Source: an uncultured bacterium (lineage in GTDB: Bacteria > Patescibacteriota > Patescibacteriia > 2-12-FULL-60-25). Taken from it: DNA of 64,000 nucleotides. Positions 57,185-63,804 of this stretch are shown here, piece after piece. The position numbers and the translations under genes were made by a program. The DNA is taken from the NCBI GenBank assembly GCA_937949995.1, contig CALFEO010000026.1:8097-72096 (forward strand), read 5' to 3'. Below the pieces are notes generated by a model that worked only from the letters and a program-made list of their open reading frames with translations, ran no database searches and was not told where the DNA came from. The number at the start of each line of letters is the position of its first letter. The stretch's first letter is position 1.

Positions 57185-58687
57185 GTGTTCGACAAAGCCG
57201 ATTGTTCATGCAAAGCTCCGCTGGCTCCACAACCATTCTTCGCCGCTTTTGGGCAAGTGCAAGTTATCCAAGATATTGCCGCGACGCTTTCTTCCATGCC
57301 GGAAAGCATCGAGCGCGACACACTGCTCGCGATTCTGGCGGAAAAAGCCGACGAATATGCGGTCAAAGCCCGTAAACGTCATGAAGCTGCGGTTCTACAG
57401 ACTTTTCCCAACCTCATCACCTTCCCCGATAAAATGTCCCGCCGGCAAATCTTGCTCGAAATTCGCCGCAGTTCCGTTTTGTCGGGCGAAATAATGCGCT
57501 TCCGGAATCTGCGTTCCAAGTTGCTGACTGCCAAAAAATCAATTCCGGCCAACCTATCCAAACATGAATACCGGGAAAAAATCGCCGAAGCGCAAGATCG
57601 TGTCTTGTATGATCATTTTGCTGAAAAATACGGTCTTGACCGCTTGGGATTCGAAGAATCTCGAACCTTGATGCAAACCGCCATTGCCAATGTCCGTAAT
57701 GCGATCGATGATATTTTGCGTGAATTTTTTCCCATTAATCGCCGCAAACAATTGGAATTCGCAGCCGAAGTATTGGCCGCACATAACATGCCTCAACTGA
57801 TCGATCTAATGGTCAGAGAGCGAAAACGCGGCGTCATCTCGAATCGCATTCCTTTTGAAGCTCGGCTTATGGCCGTATTGGCGCAGCTGGAATTCGAAAA
57901 TCTTATCGGAACCCACAACCCCGACATACTCGATCAAATCCGCAAAGATCTGATTCATCAGCTGGAAACGCAAGTTTTTCGCGGATCCGAAAGCGCGCGA
58001 GTCATCGTTGTGGCCGAACTGGATCCACAGAACAAATATCGAGTCAAACGCAAACCTGATGGTAATTATGCGATCACTTGGTATTACGAACATGACCCCG
58101 AAGCCAAAAAACAAACTTCCGAAACTTGTTTCGTGCTCTATCTTGATGTCCGCATCATCAAAAAAAACGGCACCGAGATACTCATCTATTTCGATTCACG
58201 CCGTAAAGAACGAATTTTCGCCAAGCAATTGCGTAAACCTCAGCGCAAACCCGAACAAATCACCGATCTTTCGGGCATTGCCATGGTCTTGCTGAATAAC
58301 AGCCTGCCCGACGAAGAGTATTTGGCCAATCGCCTGCGCGAAACACTGATCAATTGCCCGGGACTGGTATCCGCTCAACAATCCAACGCCTCCAGAGCCG
58401 GCGCAATTGACCCGAGCAACCCGCACTCATCCCCCAATAGACGCGGTGAAAAATACGAATTTCTTTGGCAGGTTTGGCACGAATTGCAAATCTTAGCGCT
58501 TCCGGACTACATCAATTCGTTGGTGGCGCACGCCGGAGACGGCCATCCGTTTTACAAACTCGCCACATACTTGGACACTCTTTTTCCTTGGATTTGGCCA
58601 ACACATATATACGGATTGGATTGGTACGACCAATCCATCCGCGACATTCTCTGGAGCCATCAGTGCCGAATGTTGCAATCAGCCTGA
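57185..58687 (+). CDS. 500-residue orphan protein, possible degenerate RelA/SpoT-like fold
   Basis: The start is GTG at 57185, nine bases after AAAGGAG; the in-frame ATG inside the promoter is rejected. The first 300 residues are helical and charged. ARVIVVAELDPQNKYRV then begins a beta-rich part. RRKERIFAKQLRKPQRKPEQ, ITDLSGIAMVL and, after a loop, EFLWQVWHELQILALPDYIN and HPFYKL follow. In order and spacing these recall the synthetase motifs of RelA/SpoT (K-x-x-RK, IYDLxGIRxV, VExQIRT, HWxYK) with the key arginine of GIR replaced. This is a weak similarity, not a family assignment. Own promoter and terminator. Confidence 0.65.
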   Translation: MFDKADCSCKAPLAPQPFFAAFGQVQVIQDIAATLSSMPESIERDTLLAILAEKADEYAVKARKRHEAAVLQTFPNLITFPDKMSRRQILLEIRRSSVLSGEIMRFRNLRSKLLTAKKSIPANLSKHEYREKIAEAQDRVLYDHFAEKYGLDRLGFEESRTLMQTAIANVRNAIDDILREFFPINRRKQLEFAAEVLAAHNMPQLIDLMVRERKRGVISNRIPFEARLMAVLAQLEFENLIGTHNPDILDQIRKDLIHQLETQVFRGSESARVIVVAELDPQNKYRVKRKPDGNYAITWYYEHDPEAKKQTSETCFVLYLDVRIIKKNGTEILIYFDSRRKERIFAKQLRKPQRKPEQITDLSGIAMVLLNNSLPDEEYLANRLRETLINCPGLVSAQQSNASRAGAIDPSNPHSSPNRRGEKYEFLWQVWHELQILALPDYINSLVAHAGDGHPFYKLATYLDTLFPWIWPTHIYGLDWYDQSIRDILWSHQCRMLQSA

Positions 58688-58693
58688 AAACTC

Positions 58694-58720
58694 ACTCCCG
58701 CCTCACGGGAGTTTTTCTTT
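58694..58720 (+). terminator. Intrinsic terminator
   Basis: ACTCCCG, loop CCTCA, CGGGAGT, then TTTTCTTT. Confidence 0.9.
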
Positions 58721-58795
58721 ATATCAGCGTTTGACACAACTCGCTTGATTCAGTAAAATCCGCCTTAACTAACTAACGCCATCAGTTGTAACGTT

Positions 58796-58992
58796 CATAA
58801 CGAATGCGGTAGTTAATTAAATAAGAAATCACAAATAATAAATAACAAAGCGGGTGGAGGGATTGGTCTTTATTATTTATTATTTGATGCTTTATTATTT
58901 TGCGAAGCGCAACGAAGCAAGGGGGTATTGATTTTTATTATTTGTTATTTATTATTTGTTATTTATTATTTGTTATTTATTAATTATATTTA
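58796..58992. repeat. TTATTATTTGTTATTTATTA tract before ndk
   Basis: Imperfect tandem TTATTATTT/TTGTTATTTA words at 58868-58900 and 58936-58985, with AATAAATAACAAAGCGGG inverted at 58836-58855. The intervening TTTGCGAAGCGCAAC is a short palindrome. Confidence 0.75.
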
Positions 58993-58997
58993 TCTAT

Positions 58998-59510
58998 ATG
59001 CAACATCCCAGCGAAACAATTCAAAGGTCATTGGTCTTATTAAAACCCGATGCCCTAAACCGCGGAGTTATCGGCGAAATCATTCATCGCTTTGAACGTG
59101 TCGGTTTAAAAATTGTCGGTCTTAAAATGGTCGTTTCCAGCGAAGAAACCGCCAAAAAACATTATACCGAAGACTTGGCCGCCCGTCGCGGAGAACATGT
59201 CCGCCAACTTATGGTTGATATGCTTATGTCCGGCCCCATCATAGCCATAGCCTTGGAAGGAGTCGAAGCGGTTTACGTTGTACGTAAATTGGTCGGAGAG
59301 ACAGAACCCAAATCCGCAGCTCCCGGCACGATCCGCGGTGACTTCGCTCATGTCTCTTTTAAGCACGCTGATGCCAAAAACGCGGGAGTCTTTAACCTGA
59401 TTCACGCTTCCGGCAACCCCGAAGAAGCCGAAACCGAAATCGATGTTTGGTTTGATGAAAACGAAATCCATTCCTTTGAGCCCGAATACATCAAAAGAAC
59501 CATAATCTAG
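58998..59510 (+). CDS. ndk: Nucleoside diphosphate kinase
   Basis: Transfers phosphate between nucleoside tri- and diphosphates. RSLVLLKPDALNRGVIGEII, LKMVVSSEETAKKHY, GPIIAIALEGVEAV, APGTIRGDFA and NLIHASGNPEEAETEIDVWF (catalytic histidine) are present. The family's HGSDS reads HASGN. A short insertion occurs after KHYTEDL. 170 residues from ATG at 58998; the longer frame runs into the AT-rich repeat and is rejected. Confidence 0.95.
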   Translation: MQHPSETIQRSLVLLKPDALNRGVIGEIIHRFERVGLKIVGLKMVVSSEETAKKHYTEDLAARRGEHVRQLMVDMLMSGPIIAIALEGVEAVYVVRKLVGETEPKSAAPGTIRGDFAHVSFKHADAKNAGVFNLIHASGNPEEAETEIDVWFDENEIHSFEPEYIKRTII

Positions 59511-59512
59511 CC

Positions 59513-59540
59513 AAAAACCGGCGCAATGCCGGTTTTTAAA
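59513..59540 (+). terminator. Terminator after ndk
   Basis: AAAAACCGGC, loop GCAAT, GCCGGTTTTT. Confidence 0.88.
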
Positions 59541-59657
59541 ACCGAAAATTTCAAAAAACCTTTCAAATGCTTGCATTTTCTGATTTTCTTTGCTAAACTG
59601 ACCGCGTTATACAATAAATCTTGAAAAATAATAATTTTAACTTTTTACTGAATTTTT

Positions 59658-59906
59658 ATGTCATTACCCGGACATCGGAGGACTAGCAGCGATAAACGAC
59701 GCCGTGCATCGCATTTCGCTTTAAAAAAGCAAACCATTGCCACAGATACCAAAACCGGACAAACTCATCGTCCGCACCGCGCCGCTCCCGGAGCAACCGA
59801 ATACCGCGGTCATGAAATCCACGTTAAAGGCAAGGATAAAAAGCTCGAACGCTTGCTGAAAAAATCCAAGCAGCCTGAAACTGTTGAGGCAAAAGCCAAA
59901 AAATAA
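59658..59906 (+). CDS. rpmF: 50S ribosomal protein L32, cysteine-free
   Basis: MSLPGHRRTSSDKRRRASHF is the L32 N-terminus (family PxxRxSxSRxxxRRAH). The rest (KTGQTHRPHRAAPGATEYRG then HEI) keeps the shape of L32 but lacks the two CxxC zinc pairs; there is no cysteine at all. A 20-residue lysine-rich tail is added. 82 residues. The rpmF-nusB-rnc order supports the call. Confidence 0.85.
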   Translation: MSLPGHRRTSSDKRRRASHFALKKQTIATDTKTGQTHRPHRAAPGATEYRGHEIHVKGKDKKLERLLKKSKQPETVEAKAKK

Positions 59907-59951
59907 TCATCACCATTGTAAATATAATTTACCTGTACCTTTTTGCACCTT

Positions 59952-60434
59952 ATGTCCAATCGCCATTTAGCCAGAACCATTGTTCTGCAATCCCTTTACG
60001 AATGGGATTTCCACAAAAGAACGCCCCAAGAAGCGGCTCAGATTACGGAACGTAATTTGGATGAATTCGCTCCTGATTTTGATGAGCGCTCTTTTACGTT
60101 GGCTTTAATCAAAGGCGTAATGGATCATGAAAAACAAATTTCCGAAGCTATTGCCAAATTCGCACCCGACTGGCCAATTGAACGAATTACAACCGTAGAT
60201 CGTAATGTTTTAAGGCTGGGTATCTACGAGCTCATGTTCGACGATCAAATTCCTTCAAAAGTCGCCATCAACGAAGCCATTGAGCTTGCCAAGACTTTCG
60301 GCGGCGAATCCAGCGGTAAATTCGTTAACGGGGTTTTAGGCGCCGTCTTCCGCGATCAAACGACTAATGGAAAAGTTAAAGAAGCCGACAAACCCAAACA
60401 AGAAAAACCGGAGGAAGAGGTTAAACCAATTTAA
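59952..60434 (+). CDS. nusB: Transcription antitermination factor NusB
   Basis: All-helical rRNA antitermination factor. RHLARTIVLQSLYEWDFHKR at the start, VDRNVLRLGIYELMFDDQIP and KVAINEAIELAKTFGGESSG then KFVNGVLGA at the end are diagnostic. ATG at 59952 is chosen over a TTG three codons upstream. A charged tail of about 20 residues is extra. 160 residues. Confidence 0.95.
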   Translation: MSNRHLARTIVLQSLYEWDFHKRTPQEAAQITERNLDEFAPDFDERSFTLALIKGVMDHEKQISEAIAKFAPDWPIERITTVDRNVLRLGIYELMFDDQIPSKVAINEAIELAKTFGGESSGKFVNGVLGAVFRDQTTNGKVKEADKPKQEKPEEEVKPI

Positions 60435-60548
60435 TGCAAAATGCAAAATGCATAATGCAAAACGATTGAATCGCTATCGCTCTGTATAAATTATAAATAA
60501 TCAGGTTCCAAAATTATGCATCATGCATTATGCATTTTGCATTAATTC
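60435..60548. repeat. TGCAAAATGCATAATGC words flanking the nusB-rnc spacer
   Basis: ATGCAAAATGCAAAATGCAT then AATGCAAAACG after nusB (60433-60464), and inverted ATGCATCATGCATTATGC then ATTTTGCATTAATTC at 60517-60548. The two arms can pair. Confidence 0.8.
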
Positions 60549-60589
60549 ATAATCAAATTCTTACATTTAGACTTTTACAATTTTAAAAA

Positions 60590-60643
60590 GAACGTTTCTG
60601 ACGAAGCGCACGGAGCCATCCGTCATCTTCGTGAGAATCGTTC
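60590..60643 (+). promoter_or_regulatory. Long hairpin in the rnc leader, candidate RNase III site
   Basis: GAACG, TTTCT, GACGAAG (60590-60606) pairs with CTTCG, TGAGAA, TCGTTC (60627-60643) apart from small symmetric internal loops. An inner stem ACGGA/TCCGT (610-614 with 619-623, last three digits) closes a GCCA loop. It ends 17 bases before the rnc ATG. E. coli rnc is autoregulated by cleavage of such a leader stem; the same is inferred here. Confidence 0.6.
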
Positions 60644-60660
60644 GCCGTAAACGCGAACTT

Positions 60661-61374
60661 ATGACAACTTTCGAAACCATCGATTACAATCCGCTTGAAC
60701 AACGGCTTGGTTATGTTTTTACCGATAAAATCCTGATTCTTCAGGCAATTACTCATCGTTCTTATTTAAACGAACACTCGGATTTTCCTTACGATCATAA
60801 CGAACGTTTGGAATTTTTGGGCGACGCGGTTTTGGAATTGGTTGTGACGGAAAATCTTTATCTAAACTACCCCAATCCGGAAGGCGAACTTACCAACTGG
60901 CGCGCGGCCTTGGTCAACGCCAAAACCCTCGCCGGCATAGCCACCAAATTGCAATTCGAAGAATACTTGCTTCTTTCCAAGGGCGAGGCTAAAGACAAAA
61001 ATTCGAAAGCTCGCATGTATATTTTAGCCAATGCGATTGAAGCCATCATCGGTGCAATTTACTTGGACGGAGGCTGGGACGGCGCCAAAAAATTCATCGA
61101 CGCACACATCCTCTCTATTTTGCCAAACATCCTGGAAAACAAATTATACATTGATCCCAAAAGCCGTTTCCAAGAAACATCTCAAGAACTGATGGGCATC
61201 ACTCCAACATATAAAGTTCTCAAAGAAATCGGTCCCGATCACAACAAAGAATTCACGGTCGGCGTCTTCCTCGACAAAGAACTTATCGCCGTAGGCAGTG
61301 GTACCAGCAAACAAGAAGCCCAAATCTCAGCCGCCGAAGCCGGCCTGGAGGCAAAACATTGGGATATAAAATAA
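60661..61374 (+). CDS. rnc: Ribonuclease III
   Basis: Double-strand-specific endoribonuclease. AITHRSYLNEHS, HNERLEFLGDAVLEL (signature, catalytic E and D), and ANAIEAIIGAIYLDGG (second acidic pair) form the nuclease domain. DPKSRFQETSQELMGITPTY to SAAEAGLEAKHW is the dsRNA-binding domain. 237 residues from ATG at 60661; ten upstream codons of the frame lie in the leader hairpin and are rejected. Confidence 0.96.
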   Translation: MTTFETIDYNPLEQRLGYVFTDKILILQAITHRSYLNEHSDFPYDHNERLEFLGDAVLELVVTENLYLNYPNPEGELTNWRAALVNAKTLAGIATKLQFEEYLLLSKGEAKDKNSKARMYILANAIEAIIGAIYLDGGWDGAKKFIDAHILSILPNILENKLYIDPKSRFQETSQELMGITPTYKVLKEIGPDHNKEFTVGVFLDKELIAVGSGTSKQEAQISAAEAGLEAKHWDIK

Positions 61375-61403
61375 TTCGACTATCGTTCATTTAAAGAAAA
61401 TTA

Positions 61404-61428
61404 AAGAAGCCCCTAAAGGGGCTTTTTG
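61404..61428. terminator. Bidirectional terminator, rnc / convergent orphan
   Basis: AAGCCCC, loop TAAA with one-base ambiguity, GGGGCTTTTT on the plus strand; GGGGCTTCTTTAA on the minus strand. Confidence 0.85.
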
Positions 61429-61430
61429 CA

Positions 61431-62030
61431 TCAAAGAGGATCGTTGTCGACATGTCGTTCGTGATCCAACTCACGAACTTTCAAGACAAACCGGCCAAAG
61501 GTGCAAATAATCTTTTCCAGATCACTACCGGAAAAAGTTTGTACTTCGCCATCAAGCAAACCAAGCTCATCCAATAATGGAAGAAGCAGCGTCGGTTGAT
61601 TTTTTTTGCAATGCGCGTGCAACACCCATTTATCTTGATCATCATTGATATTAATAGTGGCTTCGTGCGCACCATCACTATCAATGATACCAAAATTCAA
61701 TTGGGCGATACCTTCCGGTAACTCCAAAGAGATGTAACATGGTAAATCCCAAATTTTCGTATCAATATGAACCATGTATACGTCATCATCAATGAATTCT
61801 GAATCCGAAGTATCGACACCGGCGTTATCGAAAAGTCTGCAGATCATTTCAAAATTATTGACGCATCGAATCAAGTTACCCAGCTTTTCCGTACTGTCAA
61901 TATTCGCTAATGCGAAGTGACGCTCTATTTCTTGCTTAAACGGATCTTCACCGGCTTTACTCAAAAACTCACATAGTCTTGCGAATTTTGTCAGAGATTT
62001 TTTCAAAGCTTCAAATTCTTCATCTTGCAT
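61431..62030 (-). CDS. Acidic orphan protein, 199 residues
   Basis: Begins MQDEEFEALKKSLTKFARLC; AAAGGAG lies six bases before the ATG. The first 80 residues are helical. The rest is predicted beta-rich: DDVYMVHIDTKIWDLPCYIS, GIAQLNFGIIDSDGAHEATI, KWVLHAHCKKN. It ends in HERHVDNDPL. No family recognised. Stand-alone unit with promoter and shared terminator. Confidence 0.7.
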   Translation of the reverse strand: MQDEEFEALKKSLTKFARLCEFLSKAGEDPFKQEIERHFALANIDSTEKLGNLIRCVNNFEMICRLFDNAGVDTSDSEFIDDDVYMVHIDTKIWDLPCYISLELPEGIAQLNFGIIDSDGAHEATININDDQDKWVLHAHCKKNQPTLLLPLLDELGLLDGEVQTFSGSDLEKIICTFGRFVLKVRELDHERHVDNDPL

Positions 62031-62060
62031 TTGATACTCCTTTATTATGGAACCGTTAAC

Positions 62061-62089
62061 TGAATACCATAATTTTCAGTTTATGTCAA
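62061..62089 (-). promoter_or_regulatory. Promoter of the 199-residue orphan gene
   Basis: On the minus strand: TTGACA, 17 bases, TATTCA. Confidence 0.6.
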
Positions 62090-62116
62090 TAATAGAAGCC
62101 CGATTTCAGCCCTTAC

Positions 62117-62140
62117 AAAAAACTCGCTAAAGCGAGTTTT
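62117..62140 (-). terminator. Terminator after tRNA-Arg
   Basis: AAAACTCGCT and AGCGAGTTTT around a two-base loop, then TTTG on the minus strand. Confidence 0.88.
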
Positions 62141-62142
62141 CA

Positions 62143-62217
62143 TGGTGCACCCTGAGGGAATCGAACCCCCATCGCCGGTTTCGAAGACCGGAGCTTTATC
62201 CGTTAAGCTAAGAGTGC
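62143..62217 (-). tRNA. tRNA-Arg (TCG)
   Basis: 75 bases with encoded CCA. Acceptor GCACTCT pairs with AGGGTGC (one T-G wobble). The anticodon arm is CCGGT, loop CTTCGAA, ACCGG, so anticodon TCG reads CGN arginine codons. T-arm GGTTCGATTCC is regular. Confidence 0.93.
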
Positions 62218-62233
62218 CGAATCAAGTAACCCG

Positions 62234-62262
62234 ATATTAGCTTATTTTATCTATTTTGGCAA
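62234..62262 (-). promoter_or_regulatory. Promoter of tRNA-Arg
   Basis: On the minus strand: TTGCCA, 17 bases, TAATAT, 17 bases before the mature tRNA. It is back to back with the promoter of the NlpC/P60 gene. Confidence 0.7.
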
Positions 62263-62278
62263 AACACAACCTCCGAAT

Positions 62279-62307
62279 TTGACGACGGACTTTGTTTGAT
62301 ATAGTTT
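62279..62307 (+). promoter_or_regulatory. Promoter of the NlpC/P60 gene
   Basis: TTGACG, 17 bases, TAGTTT. The following leader ends in AAGGGGGTGAC directly before the ATG. Confidence 0.5.
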
Positions 62308-62338
62308 TACTTCAGTCCTTTATAAAAAAGGGGGTGAC

Positions 62339-62953
62339 ATGTTTCGTGCAGTCGGCAATCGTTGCGCTGTAAATTTAGCCGAACTTAATCTGCCGGTTTC
62401 CGTTGACTTAGCCGTAACAATCCTCAAAAATCGTGGTTTTAAAATCTTAAACGTCAACTTGATTGAAATCGCCAGATCTTGCATTGGCAAAGCCGAATAT
62501 AAACTCGGCGCCACACAAGAACAGGCTCCTCATATTTTTGACTGCAGCAGTTTTACCAAATGGATCTATGGCCATGCGGGAATCAATCTTCATCGCCGGA
62601 CAATCCAGCAATATGAACAATCCCTATCAATATGCACACGGAACATTCGTGCGGGAGATCTTGTGTTCAAATCCGGGCAACGTCACAACTGGTATCGCGA
62701 TGATCCAAAATTAAACATGGGCCATATCGGAATCGCAACCGGAGACCGCACGATAATTCATGCCGCCAATCACGGTCGAGGAGTAACCGAATCACCTCTG
62801 GAAGAATTTCTAAACCCCAAAGAATTCCGAGGTATCGGCCGTATAATCGCCGATCCGCAAAAAACACTCACCTTTGAAACTCCACCTCATCGAGAAATCG
62901 AAGCATCGGACGATTTCTTCTGGGTAATAGTACAAACCCTGCCCAAAACCTAA
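62339..62953 (+). CDS. NlpC/P60-family cysteine peptidase
   Basis: Papain-like fold that usually cuts peptidoglycan stem peptides. IFDCSSFTKWIYGHAGINLH gives the catalytic cysteine (C69) and its helix; RAGDLVFKSG precedes the core strand; NMGHIGIATGDRTIIHAANH gives the catalytic histidine (H129) and the third polar residue (H141). No signal peptide or membrane segment is evident, which is odd for a wall enzyme and allows a cytoplasmic or injected role. A 45-residue N-terminal part precedes the domain. AGGGGGTG lies just upstream of the ATG. 204 residues. Confidence 0.85.
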   Translation: MFRAVGNRCAVNLAELNLPVSVDLAVTILKNRGFKILNVNLIEIARSCIGKAEYKLGATQEQAPHIFDCSSFTKWIYGHAGINLHRRTIQQYEQSLSICTRNIRAGDLVFKSGQRHNWYRDDPKLNMGHIGIATGDRTIIHAANHGRGVTESPLEEFLNPKEFRGIGRIIADPQKTLTFETPPHREIEASDDFFWVIVQTLPKT

Positions 62954-62979
62954 AATCTGCCACTCGGCAGATTTTTTTC
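62953..62979 (+). terminator. Terminator after the NlpC/P60 gene
   Basis: AAATCTGC, loop CACTC with one base shared, GGCAGATTTTTTT. Confidence 0.9.
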
Positions 62980-63094
62980 AACACCAAACCAAGATGCACC
63001 GGGATTAAAAATAATTTTACAGAATTATCTCATAAATCCTTAATTCATAATTCATAATTTTTTCATATCATAAATCAAGTACCAGCATTTTTAA

Positions 63095-63766
63095 TTATTT
63101 ATTACAGTCATAAACCATATCTTCCGGAAAATCATACGGATCCGTAAACTCGCATTGATACGAACCGTTGCCGTCAAAAACCAAATCCCATTCACCTTTT
63201 TCTTTTACAGCCAAAAACAAACCTCCGCCCGGCTCATCGGCAAACTGTACCGTACCGCGCGCGTGCATTGCCGTATATTTATCAACTTTGATGGTAATAC
63301 CCTCAATATTCTTTTGGTATTTATCCGCAAAAGCTCTTTGAATTCCTTGCGCGTCCGCAATGGTAAACTCAACGACAGGTTCTTTGCACCCTACGATCAT
63401 CTCTTCCTTAAATTCATAATTACGCAACAACTCGCAATCATATTCACCCGGTTCATCTTTATAGATAACGCTCCAATCCCCGCTCAACTTAACCGCATAA
63501 AACTTTTTGGATGCCGAATTATTCAAAACCACATTTCCCTTCACACGCTCTCCATCGGTTTCAACTATCTCAACTCTGACATTCTCTCCGGCCTCCGGAT
63601 AATTATCCATAAATACTTCTTGAATCAAAGCTTCATCCGGATTTACCGCTTTTAAATTTTCATCTTGAACTTCGGGACTGCACCCTGCGCCCAATGCACT
63701 TAAAATCACAAAACCAACGACAATCGAAACTGCTTGAGACGTCTTTAAAAGATTTATTTTTTTCAT
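63095..63766 (-). CDS. Lipoprotein with a duplicated domain
   Basis: The N-terminus has a positively charged start, a hydrophobic stretch and the lipobox LGAGC (C29), so the mature protein is lipid-anchored outside. It then contains two related units: FMDNYPEAGENVRVEIVETD to NYEFKEEMIVGC, and FADKYQKNIEGITIKVDKYT to PYDFPEDMVYDC. Each has two cysteines near its end (YDCELL/VGC and YQCEF/YDC), likely disulfides. The spacing of GDWSVIYKDEPGEYDC and GEWDLVFDGNGSYQC shows the duplication plainly. Function unknown. 223 residues. Confidence 0.8.
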   Translation of the reverse strand: MKKINLLKTSQAVSIVVGFVILSALGAGCSPEVQDENLKAVNPDEALIQEVFMDNYPEAGENVRVEIVETDGERVKGNVVLNNSASKKFYAVKLSGDWSVIYKDEPGEYDCELLRNYEFKEEMIVGCKEPVVEFTIADAQGIQRAFADKYQKNIEGITIKVDKYTAMHARGTVQFADEPGGGLFLAVKEKGEWDLVFDGNGSYQCEFTDPYDFPEDMVYDCNK

Positions 63767-63804
63767 ATAACCACATTTTTACCTTAGAACGGCTATTAGT
63801 CAAA

